DNA of 64,000 bases from an uncultured Alphaproteobacteria bacterium (GTDB lineage Bacteria > Pseudomonadota > Alphaproteobacteria > Rhodobacterales > Rhodobacteraceae): contig CACGMO010000007.1 in the NCBI GenBank assembly GCA_902574225.1, positions 1 through 64,000 of the forward strand, in the 5' to 3' direction. The translations under genes and the position numbers were made by a program. The stretch's first letter is position 1. Every line of letters starts with the position of its first letter. This document shows positions 10,211 to 19,481 of the stretch, in pieces. Below the pieces are notes generated by a model. It saw nothing but the letters and a program-made list of their open reading frames with translations. It was not told the DNA's origin and did not search any database.

Positions 10211-10247
10211 TGATTCGTATAATAACCGAATCACTTTAACTCGTCAC
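10211..10247 (-). promoter_or_regulatory. Candidate ftsZ promoter with dyad containing two GANTC sites
   Basis: On the minus strand a -35-like GTGACG (10242-10247) and a -10-like TATTAT (10219-10224) are separated by 17 bases, with ftsZ starting at 10173. The -10 lies inside the 9-base loop of a perfect inverted repeat TGATTCG/CGAATCA (10211-10217 and 10227-10233). Both arms contain GANTC, the CcrM methylation site of Alphaproteobacteria. The dyad is seen directly; promoter function and methylation control are inference. Confidence 0.45.
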
Positions 10248-10286
10248 TATTTTTATCTTCTAGTCAAATTTTTGTAAGGAGAGGTT

Positions 10287-11618
10287 TTACCAGTTTGATT
10301 TTACCCACCGCCATGTTCTTCTTATTAGCTCATCTCCTTCATGCTCAAAAGGTGCTTTAAAGTCCCATAACTCATCTTGCGGTTGAGCTAGATTTAAGGC
10401 TAGCCCTATAGCAGCAGCTGCTTCGGGGCCATGAGTTGATGCTGGCAGCCCTTGAATCCTCATTGGTACGGCGACGCGTGTTGGTTTTCCGAGAAATATA
10501 GAAGTAAAATCTAATATATTCGCTAACTTGCTACCCCCACCGGTTAAAACGACTTTTTGTCCAGGTAGAAACTCGAAGTCCGAGCTATCTAATATTATCC
10601 TAAGTGAATCGAAGATCTCCTCAACTCTGGGCCGAATTACTCCTAGTAACTCAGACTTTGTTATAGTTCTTCTGTCAGCGTAAAGATCTGTATTGTTCTC
10701 AGGCAATTCTATAGTTTCTCTATCATCCGAGTTGGCAGGAATCAAACCTCCATGCAAAACTTTTAATCTTTCAGCTGCTAAGAAAGAAATTTGAAATGCC
10801 TGCATAATATCGCTTGTTATATGTTGTCCTCCGATCTTTATCGATTCAGAAAAGATTAAATTCTTTCGAAAGAAAATTGATATACTCGAACTGGAAGCAC
10901 CTAAATCAATACAAACAACACCTACTTGCATTTCATCTTCAAGGAGGCTTGATTGCCCAGAAACATAGGGGGCAAGTGCTAATCCTGCCAGAGACAGATC
11001 ACATTTATTCAAACAAGTCACCATATTCTTTATTATATCCGATTGGATAGAAACAATGTTAACGTCGACCGACAGCTTCGATCCACTTATTCCCCTCGGG
11101 TCCATGTATCCATGCTTATCATCAATACTAAAATTAACTGGCAAAGCGTGGATTATTTCTCTTTTCAAATCATCATAAACAAGATTTACCTTTGAAAGCG
11201 CATGTCCGATATCTAGTTCTGTTACTTCCCTTTGAATAAATTCAATAGAGGATGAGATTAGAGTAGATTTCTGAGTGCCACTGGAAAAGGTCAGAAAAAC
11301 ATTCTCAATTAGGCAACCTGCCATTTTTTGGGCCCGTTGAATTACAGTCCTTATTGCACTTTCTGCTTCCCTCATCTCATATATTTCGCCATCCCTAATC
11401 CCTCTAGATTTTGTGGTTGAAGCACCGATAACTCTGAAAGTCACTCCTCTATCTGATTTACCAGTTGAGAATGAATTAATTTGATTTATCTCGCTGAGAG
11501 AAACTACTAAGCACATCACCTTGGAGCTTCCAAGGTCTATCAGAGCAACAGTTCCCTTTTTTATAGCGGCCAACCTTTTTTGCCTTAACTGCCTCTGACT
11601 CTGCAATAATTTCCTCAA
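10287..11618 (-). CDS. ftsA: Cell division protein FtsA
   Basis: Actin-like ATPase that tethers FtsZ to the membrane and recruits division proteins; 443 residues. Phosphate-1 motif ALIDLGSSKVMCLV near residue 25, phosphate-2 VVCIDLGASSSSISIF and adenosine motif VVLTGGGSKL are visible. The C-terminal tail ends in an amphipathic basic stretch (RRTWRWVKSNW) matching the membrane-targeting helix. The start is a TTG overlapping the ftsQ stop (TTGA); no ATG precedes the conserved core. About 20 basic residues before the core are usual in alphaproteobacterial FtsA. Confidence 0.96.
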   Translation of the reverse strand: MRKLLQSQRQLRQKRLAAIKKGTVALIDLGSSKVMCLVVSLSEINQINSFSTGKSDRGVTFRVIGASTTKSRGIRDGEIYEMREAESAIRTVIQRAQKMAGCLIENVFLTFSSGTQKSTLISSSIEFIQREVTELDIGHALSKVNLVYDDLKREIIHALPVNFSIDDKHGYMDPRGISGSKLSVDVNIVSIQSDIIKNMVTCLNKCDLSLAGLALAPYVSGQSSLLEDEMQVGVVCIDLGASSSSISIFFRKNLIFSESIKIGGQHITSDIMQAFQISFLAAERLKVLHGGLIPANSDDRETIELPENNTDLYADRRTITKSELLGVIRPRVEEIFDSLRIILDSSDFEFLPGQKVVLTGGGSKLANILDFTSIFLGKPTRVAVPMRIQGLPASTHGPEAAAAIGLALNLAQPQDELWDFKAPFEHEGDELIRRTWRWVKSNW

Positions 11619-12478
11619 CCTGCTAACCTCCTTATATTTTTTCCAATATTTTCTACACGTGGGGCCTTCCTAAACCTTATTATTGGTTTATCTATATTTC
11701 TCAAATCAACAGAAACTACGGCTTCTGAAAGCTTATTTGTCTCGCGTAGAAACATGCGCATAACGTTTAATCCTTTATTCAAATCATTCTCTGGCAATTT
11801 AAAAACTAATTCGCTTTTCATATGAATGTTCCATCGCCTTTCTCCGACCCATTCATAGTATAATACCTCTGATTTATATGATCCTATTTCATTTACTAAC
11901 GCTAATAATGCATTGATATTTTTTGATGCATCTTTCCCAACTAAAAGCGGGAAAGTTGATAGCCCCTCATAATTCTGTTTTATAAACAAAATAACTCCAT
12001 TACTATCGAGGACCTCATAAAGATCATTATTAAAAAATACTACGGCTTCTTTTCTTTCAATGACATTTACAATTACTAATCCATCAGTAGAAAACTTAAC
12101 AAAAGCTTTTTTAACCTTTCTTATATCTTCTATCTTTTCTCTTAGGGCCTGAGCTTTCAACGCGGAAAACCCTTCGGTTGCAGCGTTCTCAATTAAAGTT
12201 ATTATTTCTTTTTTCAAAGACTCTTGGGCACCTTTTACTAAAATTCTTGTTATGGAGAGTTTTGTTAGGTCTTTGTATATAGCGGAACTTTCCTCACTTA
12301 AAAATTTAATCTCTGCATTTAAGTCAATGTCTTTGTAGAGAAATTTTTTTGATAGCAATATGCTTACAACCAGCAAAACTATTATTAATACTAATCTAAA
12401 CCAAAGCCTGTAAAATAATCTGTTTATCTTATAATATAACCTTGACGGCGCAGGATCATTAGATTTCAACAAATTCAT
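11615..12478 (-). CDS. ftsQ: Cell division protein FtsQ
   Basis: Bitopic divisome protein bridging early and late division proteins; 287 residues. A cytoplasmic N-terminus rich in basic residues is followed by one membrane segment (about 27-45, LWFRLVLIIVLLVVSILLS) and a periplasmic POTRA domain (about 75-145, beginning ITRILVKGAQESLKKEI), then the FtsQ beta domain. Sequence conservation is low, so the call rests on architecture and position between ddl and ftsA. It overlaps ftsA by 4 bases. Confidence 0.9.
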   Translation of the reverse strand: MNLLKSNDPAPSRLYYKINRLFYRLWFRLVLIIVLLVVSILLSKKFLYKDIDLNAEIKFLSEESSAIYKDLTKLSITRILVKGAQESLKKEIITLIENAATEGFSALKAQALREKIEDIRKVKKAFVKFSTDGLVIVNVIERKEAVVFFNNDLYEVLDSNGVILFIKQNYEGLSTFPLLVGKDASKNINALLALVNEIGSYKSEVLYYEWVGERRWNIHMKSELVFKLPENDLNKGLNVMRMFLRETNKLSEAVVSVDLRNIDKPIIRFRKAPRVENIGKNIRRLAG

Positions 12479-12485
12479 CTTTCAC

Positions 12486-13430
12486 CTATTTGTTACACGA
12501 TGCGTCTTTAATCAACTCTAGGCAAATGTATTGTAAGTCTAAACCGAGGTATTTTGCCTGTTCAGGTACAAGGGAAGTTTTGGTCATCCCTGGCTGGGTA
12601 TTTAGTTCGAGTATGTATAGTCCTTCTTTCCCATTCTTTTCATTCCATCTGAAATCCGAACGGGTAATACCTCTACAACCTAAAGAATTGTGTGCAGTTA
12701 CTGCATAATTAATACACAGATCGAATATTTCTTGTGGAATATCTGCAGGAACAATATGCTCAGAACCACCATTTTTATACTTAGCATCGTAATTATACCA
12801 GTCCTCAGTTACAATGTCTGTAACTGTCAAAGGTCTACCATTTAGAACAGCAACTGTTAATTCTTTACCAGGAATATATTTCTCCAAAATATACTCCCTA
12901 TCTTGATCTGCAACAATCCTCTCTACTTCTTCAATTTGCTCTTTGAATTTTATAAAGTGAATTCCAACAGAGGAACCCCCACTATTTGGCTTAATTACAA
13001 ATGGAGGGGCGAAAGGTATCTGATGTAATTGTTCTTCTCCACCTAAAAGCAGGTCCTCTATCACTGGTAAACCAGATGATTTAAATATTTTTTTTGAGAT
13101 AAATTTATCCATTGCCGTTGCCGAAGATAAAACTCCAGAGTGTGTATATGGAATTTTTAGTGTTTCAAATAGGCCCTGGATAGTCCCGTTCTCTCCGATG
13201 CCACCATGTAAGGCATTAAATATAATATCAGGATTCTGACGTTTTATGACTTCAGCTAAGTCATGTATATTGTTTGAGTTAATACTAACCGCGTCGACAT
13301 CTAGGTTTATTCTTTTAAGTGCCTCTATGCAGCTCTCAGCAGTTGAATCTGATACCTCTTTCTCTTCTGAAACCCCTCCCTGTAATACTAAGACCTTAGA
13401 GATATTTTTTGGATTAGCTGTTACGTTCAA
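12486..13430 (-). CDS. ddl: D-alanine--D-alanine ligase
   Basis: ATP-grasp enzyme joining two D-alanines for the peptidoglycan stem peptide; about 314 residues. Motifs include VLQGGVSEEKEVS (N-terminal glycine-rich), ALHGGIGENGTIQGL, FVIKPNSGGSSVGI (ATP-binding) and the metal-site LELNTQPGMT. Two in-frame TTG codons can start it: 13463, overlapping murB by 31 bases, and 13430, two bases after the murB stop and preceded by GGGAG at 9-base spacing. I prefer 13430. It sits between murB and ftsQ as in most alphaproteobacterial dcw clusters. Confidence 0.94.
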   Translation of the reverse strand: MNVTANPKNISKVLVLQGGVSEEKEVSDSTAESCIEALKRINLDVDAVSINSNNIHDLAEVIKRQNPDIIFNALHGGIGENGTIQGLFETLKIPYTHSGVLSSATAMDKFISKKIFKSSGLPVIEDLLLGGEEQLHQIPFAPPFVIKPNSGGSSVGIHFIKFKEQIEEVERIVADQDREYILEKYIPGKELTVAVLNGRPLTVTDIVTEDWYNYDAKYKNGGSEHIVPADIPQEIFDLCINYAVTAHNSLGCRGITRSDFRWNEKNGKEGLYILELNTQPGMTKTSLVPEQAKYLGLDLQYICLELIKDASCNK

Positions 13431-13432
13431 TT

Positions 13433-14386
13433 TTATTTTCTCCCAACCCTTATTACCTCCCAATCAAGCGAAACTTTAAATTTCTTATAGACTGATTTCC
13501 TTACATACTCCCCAAGCGACTCCATTTCTTTAGAAGTTGCGCCCCCGAGATTTATTAAAAAATTTGGGTGCTTTTTTGATACCATGGCTTTGCCCATTTT
13601 TTTGCCCCTTAATCCTGCTCTATCAATCAAATTCCAAGCTTTAAAATCTATTGAGTCCTCAAGCATAAGTGATGATTTTCCATCAGGATTTTTGAAAGTT
13701 GAGCCACAGGTTGCTTTCTTGATTGGTTGTGTCTCTTCCCTTTTGGACAACATTTCTTTCATTTTTGCTTCTATTGCCCCTTTTTCTTCTATTTTTGGCT
13801 TCAAAATAGCGGAGGTCACAATAAGGTCATTTGGCAACCTACTACAGCGGTATTTAAATTGAAGATTTTCCTTACTCAATCGAATAATTTTACCTGACTT
13901 ATTAACGCCTTCTATACTTTGTACATAATCACCTATGTAGTTGCCATAGCAGCCAGCGTTCATCGCTATCGCGCCACCTATAGTTCCGGGTATCGTTCTT
14001 AAAAAAGCTAAATCGTAACCTAGTTCAGATAAATTGACAGCAACCTTAGAGCTAAAATTCCCGGCTCCAAGCTTGACTTCATTATTTTTTATTTCTATTT
14101 CTGAAAAGCTCCCACCTAGTTTTACTGCAACTCCTGAAAGGCCTCCATCTCTTACCAAAAGATTTGAACAAGCTCCTATCGGCATAACATTCACTTCAAC
14201 TGGTATTAGAGAAAGGAACCTAGATAAATCATCCAAATTTTTTGGCCTGAAAAAAATATCGACTGGTCCTCCAACTTTCATCCAACTAATTTTTGATAAG
14301 GGAAAAGAATAATTTATTGATCCTGAAAATTGATTTTCATCAAGGAAACCCAATTTACTCTTTTTATTCATGTTCATTTTCATCAC
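13433..14386 (-). CDS. murB: UDP-N-acetylenolpyruvoylglucosamine reductase MurB
   Basis: FAD/NADPH reductase that converts enolpyruvyl-UDP-GlcNAc to UDP-MurNAc; 317 residues, the short type II form. FAD-domain motifs GACSNLLVRDGGLSG and GTIGGAIAMNAGCYG are clear; the proton-donor serine lies in CGSTFKNPDGKSS and the catalytic Glu in ATSKEMESLGEYV. It overlaps the end of murC by 23 bases and precedes ddl, so it is translated within the long cell-wall operon. Confidence 0.96.
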   Translation of the reverse strand: MMKMNMNKKSKLGFLDENQFSGSINYSFPLSKISWMKVGGPVDIFFRPKNLDDLSRFLSLIPVEVNVMPIGACSNLLVRDGGLSGVAVKLGGSFSEIEIKNNEVKLGAGNFSSKVAVNLSELGYDLAFLRTIPGTIGGAIAMNAGCYGNYIGDYVQSIEGVNKSGKIIRLSKENLQFKYRCSRLPNDLIVTSAILKPKIEEKGAIEAKMKEMLSKREETQPIKKATCGSTFKNPDGKSSLMLEDSIDFKAWNLIDRAGLRGKKMGKAMVSKKHPNFLINLGGATSKEMESLGEYVRKSVYKKFKVSLDWEVIRVGRK

Positions 14387-15770
14387 TTATAAAAGATAGG
14401 TTATTAACCCAATTAGTTATACTGCCTGCCCCCAGAGTTAAGAAAATGTCGCCCCTATTACAATTAGTTTTTAAAAATTTACTAAACGAAACTTCGTCTT
14501 CAATATACTCAACCTGTTGCGTCTCTTTTTTCGTAAAGGATGCTATCAGTGTTTTACTATCAAACCCATCGAGCTGGTGTTCGCCAGCGGCAAAAACAGG
14601 AGCAATACCAAGAATATCTGCACCTCTAAAGCATTTCTTAAAGTCTCTAAATAATGACCTCAGCCTTGAAAATCTATGCGGCTGATGTACTACTATTATC
14701 CTTCCATTTGTAATCGCTTTGGCAGCAGAAATGACAGCTTCGATTTCTACAGGATGATGTGCATAGTCATCTATTATCATAGCTCCATTAAAGAAGCCAA
14801 TCCTTGTGAAACGCCTCGATACTCCTTCAAATTTTGCTAACGCGCTTTTGATGAATTTTATTGGGACTGACAAGTTTGAAGCTGCCAGAATGGCAGCACA
14901 AGCATTTAGAGCGTTATGTTGACCTATCATTGGCAAATAAAAGTCTCTCAAATAAATATTTGCAACTTTGTCATCTAAGTCAAATCTTGTGCCTTGTTCA
15001 CCAACTCTTAAATTTCTTATTGTAAAATCTGCCTTTTCCGAAAACCCATAAGTAATAATTTTTCGATCCTTGACATTTGAGATTACCTTAGCAACGTTTT
15101 TATCATCTATACAACAAATGGCTACTCCGTAGAAAGGAACACTTGAAATAAATCTTTCAAAAGCTCTTTTTAGGTTTAAAAAACTGCTATAGTAATCTAA
15201 ATGTTCTTTATCAATGTTCGTTACTATCGCAACGGTCGCAGGTAGTTTGTTAAATGACCCGTCACTTTCATCTGCCTCTACAACCATCCATTCTCCTTCT
15301 CCTAACCTTGCATTAGAACCATATGCTTTTATTACTCCGCCATTGATGACTGTTGGATCTAAATTTCCCACTTCTGCAATTGAGGCAACAAGTGATGTTG
15401 TTGTTGTCTTTCCATGAGACCCCGCGACCACAATATTTAACTTCATTCTCATTAATTCTGCTAGCATTTCTGCTCTTGAAACTATAGGTATCCCAAGTTG
15501 TTTCGCAAAGGCTAACTCAATATTGTCCTTTCCTATAGCAGAAGAAATAACGACAACAGAACAATTGCTGACGTTCTCTTTGTCATGCTCGTAGAATGTC
15601 TTTACTCCTAAAGAGGCAAGCCTAACTGTTATGTTGGTTTTCTTTATATCAGAACCTTGTACAGAGTATCCAAGATTTACAAGAACCTCAGCGATTCCGG
15701 ACATTCCTATACCACCAATCCCAATAAAATGTATTGGTCCCAAATTTAAGGGTAATCTAGTAGCAATCAT
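14364..15770 (-). CDS. murC: UDP-N-acetylmuramate--L-alanine ligase MurC
   Basis: Cytosolic Mur ligase adding L-Ala to UDP-MurNAc; 468 residues. N-terminal HFIGIGGIGMSGIAEVL binds the UDP moiety, GSHGKTTTTS is the ATP-binding P-loop of Mur ligases, and DESDGSF, the DDYAHHPVEI motif and a C-terminal domain containing HQPHRFSRLRSLF complete the family pattern. The ATG overlaps the murG stop (ATGA), and its end overlaps murB by 23 bases. Confidence 0.97.
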   Translation of the reverse strand: MIATRLPLNLGPIHFIGIGGIGMSGIAEVLVNLGYSVQGSDIKKTNITVRLASLGVKTFYEHDKENVSNCSVVVISSAIGKDNIELAFAKQLGIPIVSRAEMLAELMRMKLNIVVAGSHGKTTTTSLVASIAEVGNLDPTVINGGVIKAYGSNARLGEGEWMVVEADESDGSFNKLPATVAIVTNIDKEHLDYYSSFLNLKRAFERFISSVPFYGVAICCIDDKNVAKVISNVKDRKIITYGFSEKADFTIRNLRVGEQGTRFDLDDKVANIYLRDFYLPMIGQHNALNACAAILAASNLSVPIKFIKSALAKFEGVSRRFTRIGFFNGAMIIDDYAHHPVEIEAVISAAKAITNGRIIVVHQPHRFSRLRSLFRDFKKCFRGADILGIAPVFAAGEHQLDGFDSKTLIASFTKKETQQVEYIEDEVSFSKFLKTNCNRGDIFLTLGAGSITNWVNNLSFISDENEHE

Positions 15771-16864
15771 TCTTTTTCTCCTAAAAATGCCTCAATTGTT
15801 CTAATTATATCTTTCGAGGCATCAGGTTTACCCATTTTCAATGCTTTATCAGCCATAGCACTCGTTTTTGAGGGAGAATTCAAAATTAGCTTTAACTTTT
15901 CAGACAAATCTTCGACAAGACTTGGGGTTTCTTCAATCACCATTGCTCCACCCTCATCAGCAAATATTCTAGCATTACGAAGCTGGTGATCATCCTTGGC
16001 ATGCTTTAAAGGTATAAGTATTGCTGGTCTTCCGACGATTGATATATCCGCTAATGTATTTGATCCAGCTCTACATATAATGATCTGAGACTCTGACATT
16101 AGTCTTTCTACATCTTCAAAAAATGGTCGAACACATGCTCTTAGGTCCATAGCTCTATAAGCTGCAAAAACTTTATCCATATCATCCCTTCTTGCCTGAT
16201 GAAATATTGATAAGCGTTCTTTAGTTTTTTTGGAAAGCGTTTCTATGCATTTCGGTAAAGCGTCAGATAGTAACCTTGCGCCTTGCGATCCGCCAAGTAC
16301 CAAGACCGTAATAGGCCATGGGCCAGGCCCAAGGTATTGCGAATTAAACTTTTTAAGTACTTTATTTCTAACGGGGTTACCAGTATTTAACCCTATTTTT
16401 GGATCTAAAAATAAGGTATTCGAAAAATGGCAGAAAACTTTTTTGCTAAACCTTTGAAAAAATCTATTTACTCTTCCTAAAACTGCATTCTGTTCCTGAA
16501 TAAATGTAGGAATTCTTAGTAGAACAGACATCAGCAAAATTGGAAAGGTAGAAACTCCTCCAAAACCTAAGACAAACTTAGGTTTTTTACTTAACATTAG
16601 TTTCCCTGAGGCCAAAGCCCCAAGAGGTAATTGATAAGATAGCTCTAGTATTTTTTTTCTAAGTGAAGCTGTCTCTGAAGAGATTTTTAGAACCTCTATT
16701 GAGTACTCATTAGAGTTCTTATCAAGATACTGTAAACCCCTTACGTCTGTAAAAATTATTACCTCCCACCCAATCGCATTCAGTTCAATAGCCAAAGCAG
16801 TGCAAGGCATGACATGACCTCCAGTACCTCCTGTTGATAATACGCAAATACCTTTTTTATCCAT
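15767..16864 (-). CDS. murG: Undecaprenyl-PP-MurNAc-pentapeptide GlcNAc transferase MurG
   Basis: Peripheral membrane GT-B glycosyltransferase that turns lipid I into lipid II; 365 residues. N-terminal G-loop STGGTGGHVMPC, second loop LGFGGVSTFP, and the UDP-GlcNAc-binding region VLGGSQGARLLSDALP and ICRAGSNTLADI are present. The ATG at 16864 overlaps the ftsW stop (TGATG); a GTG one codon earlier also exists. Coupled to ftsW and murC by overlaps. Confidence 0.97.
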   Translation of the reverse strand: MDKKGICVLSTGGTGGHVMPCTALAIELNAIGWEVIIFTDVRGLQYLDKNSNEYSIEVLKISSETASLRKKILELSYQLPLGALASGKLMLSKKPKFVLGFGGVSTFPILLMSVLLRIPTFIQEQNAVLGRVNRFFQRFSKKVFCHFSNTLFLDPKIGLNTGNPVRNKVLKKFNSQYLGPGPWPITVLVLGGSQGARLLSDALPKCIETLSKKTKERLSIFHQARRDDMDKVFAAYRAMDLRACVRPFFEDVERLMSESQIIICRAGSNTLADISIVGRPAILIPLKHAKDDHQLRNARIFADEGGAMVIEETPSLVEDLSEKLKLILNSPSKTSAMADKALKMGKPDASKDIIRTIEAFLGEKE

Positions 16865-18024
16865 CACGTTCCACCCATGAAGCTATCTATATTCTCACTA
16901 GTTCTACGCCTCGTTACATTGAGTAGCAGACCCATTAATATCCCCATAGCGACCATTGACGACCCTCCATAGCTAATGAAGGGTAATGTCATACCCTTTG
17001 TCGGGAGTAAGCGAGCTGCCACCCCCAAATTAATAAGAGTCTGTGTCTGGATAATCGTCAACAACCCAAGGCCAACCAATAGTAAAAAGGGATTTTTTTC
17101 GATTAGTAACCTCGATAATGTCCTCAACAATATAATTACATAGAGTGTTAAAATAATGATGAAAACTATTAGACCAAATTCCTCTATGGCAACAGCGATG
17201 ATAAAGTCAGTATGGGCATCTGGAAGGCTCCATTTAATCTTTCCGTTTCCAGCACCAACACCTAAAAAACCACCAGAGTGAATTGCTTGCTCAACAAAAC
17301 CCATCTGAGATGTTGGTTCAATTACATTTGAAAAAAAAGTCTTCAATCTTGTTGCCACATGATCAGAGAATTGAATAAAGATAAAAGCAACAGTTGTCAC
17401 AAAAGTAAAAAAAACGGCGGAAAAGAGCCAAGAGACCCCAACAATAAAATGGATCAAAACCCAACAACCAATCAAAACCACAGTCTGACCTAAATCAGGT
17501 TGCATAGTGAGTAAAAATACGCAAATAGCCATTGAAAAAAAAGATAAAATCAATCCCGCTCTTGGGTTGCTATGAATATTTCCTGCTACAATCCAAGATA
17601 TAAAGACCACAAAAAACGGTTTTAAGTACTCAGACGGCTGAATTGTTAACCAATTTAAAGAGAACCATCGCACTGCTCCCTTTCCGAAATCCGTACCAAA
17701 AATGGGTAGAAGGGCAAGTGCAATAACTACTAAAAAAAACCCTATTATTCCAAATCTTCTTACGACTGATAAGCTTGTGGTCGATAAAAAGATAATCACA
17801 CAAAATGAAATAATTCCGTAAATAGCTTGTCTGTTAACATAGTAAAAAGCAGGCATGCCATTTGAGTCTGCAAGAGGAACAGAGGCTGCCATTGATAGAA
17901 GCAACCCCATCACAATTAAGCCCAAAGTCGCAACCAAGGTCCACTGATCAACCGATTGCCACCAACGAAAAAATGGATTGTCTACAGGCACAGCTCGAGA
18001 ACTGCCGTGTATTATATCAGTCAT
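16864..18024 (-). CDS. ftsW: SEDS glycosyltransferase FtsW
   Basis: Integral membrane lipid II polymerase of the septum, acting with FtsI; 386 residues with about ten hydrophobic segments. SEDS hallmarks are GAVRWFSLNWLTIQPSEYLK, MQPDLGQT and the C-terminal LPTKGMTLPFISYGGSS. It lies between murD (55 bases upstream) and murG (overlapping), its canonical position. Confidence 0.97.
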   Translation of the reverse strand: MTDIIHGSSRAVPVDNPFFRWWQSVDQWTLVATLGLIVMGLLLSMAASVPLADSNGMPAFYYVNRQAIYGIISFCVIIFLSTTSLSVVRRFGIIGFFLVVIALALLPIFGTDFGKGAVRWFSLNWLTIQPSEYLKPFFVVFISWIVAGNIHSNPRAGLILSFFSMAICVFLLTMQPDLGQTVVLIGCWVLIHFIVGVSWLFSAVFFTFVTTVAFIFIQFSDHVATRLKTFFSNVIEPTSQMGFVEQAIHSGGFLGVGAGNGKIKWSLPDAHTDFIIAVAIEEFGLIVFIIILTLYVIILLRTLSRLLIEKNPFLLLVGLGLLTIIQTQTLINLGVAARLLPTKGMTLPFISYGGSSMVAMGILMGLLLNVTRRRTSENIDSFMGGT

Positions 18025-18079
18025 TTTTACTGCTCGTTTTTGACTACGACACTACCATCACTTTAATAAAAAAGACACA

Positions 18080-19480
18080 CTAATTTATATTTTTTCTATA
18101 TTCCTGAACTAGAGAGATAAAGTGCTTGCCTCTTTCTTCAAAATTCAAGTATTGATCAAAACTAGCACAGGCAGGTGAGAACAAAATCGTGTCTCCTTGT
18201 GTGGCAATACTTATCGCACTATCAAAGGCATCGTTTAAAGTATCAAATTGCTCAATTTCTAGGCCTTCGAAGTTACTAGCTATAAGAGCAGCTGCCTCGC
18301 CAATAAGATAGATCTTAGAAATATTGTTCATGCTATCTTGAAGTTGACAAAAATTATCTTCTTTAGCACGCCCACCTAAGATCAAATGGACATTTTTAAA
18401 AGTTTTTAGCGCATGAATTGTTGCATCAACATTTGTAGCTTTACTATCGTTAATAAATGCCACGCCTTTAATTTCGTCTACCCATTGATTCCTATGTGCA
18501 AGCGGTACAAATCCACTGCACTTGGTTAGTATGCTTTTAGGGGCCATACCGAATGATCTTGCCAAGGCATAAACCGTTAAAACGCTTTCCCACAAGCTTA
18601 AAAAACTATTCCCTAAATTTCTCAAATCAAAGGAGTAGACCTGCCGACCTCTTTTCCATTCCGTAATGAAAGATCCTTTTAGACCTACAGCCCATAAATA
18701 ATTTTTTATATTAAGTTTACTGCTAATCGCTATTATTTTATTCTCTGCTGTGTTAACTCTCTGGAACAAAAATAAACCCTCTGCAGTATCAATATTAATG
18801 ACCGACACATCTGTTAAGTTTTCCAGAAATAATCGTGCTTTAGCATAAAAATAGCCACCAAGTCCTCCATGTCTTTGAAGATGATCTGAGGAGAAATTAA
18901 TGAACGCAGCGAAATTTGGTGCCAAACATTTTGCTAATTCAATTTGATAAGAAGAGAGTTCAAGGATCCTGATAGAGCCTTCTTCAAGTGGGCTTAGTTC
19001 CAAAACAGGTTTGCCTATATTACCTCCCATTTCTACATCACTAAAAGACTTTGAAAGTACGTGATTAGTCAACGCTGTTGCCGTAGATTTACCATTTGAC
19101 CCAGTTATAGCAATAATCTTAGGAGGATCACCGAAAGCCTCATATTCTTCCTGAACATGGTTTGCAAAAAATAGTCCAATATCATTATCTACTCTTATGT
19201 TTAATTCATACGCTTTGGTAACTATTGGATGTGCCTTTGGGTATAAGTGAGGAACACCTGGGCTCACAACTAGCAAATCTAACTCCCTTATTATATTTTT
19301 ATCGTTAAGGTCTCTAACAGAGATTCCATCAACTTTTAGGTTGTCTCTCTTTTGTTTATCATCATCCCAACAAATTAATAATCCACCTGCTTGCTGCACT
19401 GCCTTGATAACAGACAGCCCTGTCTTTTCAAGGCCTAGAACTCCCACTTTTTTACTTCTCAGGTTTTTTAAATCTATCAT
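18080..19480 (-). CDS. murD: UDP-N-acetylmuramoyl-L-alanine--D-glutamate ligase MurD
   Basis: Mur ligase adding D-Glu; 466 residues from the ATG at 19480, which lies one base after the mraY stop. A longer frame from 19510 would overlap mraY by 29 bases and is less likely. N-terminal KKVGVLGLEKTGLSV, P-loop GSNGKSTATAL, NFSSDHLQRHG and FINDSKATNVDAT (a typical MurD motif) are present, and the C-terminal domain includes LILGGRAKEDNF and FSPACASFDQYLNFEERG. Part of the continuous murE-murG series. Confidence 0.96.
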   Translation of the reverse strand: MIDLKNLRSKKVGVLGLEKTGLSVIKAVQQAGGLLICWDDDKQKRDNLKVDGISVRDLNDKNIIRELDLLVVSPGVPHLYPKAHPIVTKAYELNIRVDNDIGLFFANHVQEEYEAFGDPPKIIAITGSNGKSTATALTNHVLSKSFSDVEMGGNIGKPVLELSPLEEGSIRILELSSYQIELAKCLAPNFAAFINFSSDHLQRHGGLGGYFYAKARLFLENLTDVSVINIDTAEGLFLFQRVNTAENKIIAISSKLNIKNYLWAVGLKGSFITEWKRGRQVYSFDLRNLGNSFLSLWESVLTVYALARSFGMAPKSILTKCSGFVPLAHRNQWVDEIKGVAFINDSKATNVDATIHALKTFKNVHLILGGRAKEDNFCQLQDSMNNISKIYLIGEAAALIASNFEGLEIEQFDTLNDAFDSAISIATQGDTILFSPACASFDQYLNFEERGKHFISLVQEYRKNIN

Positions 19481-19481
19481 T

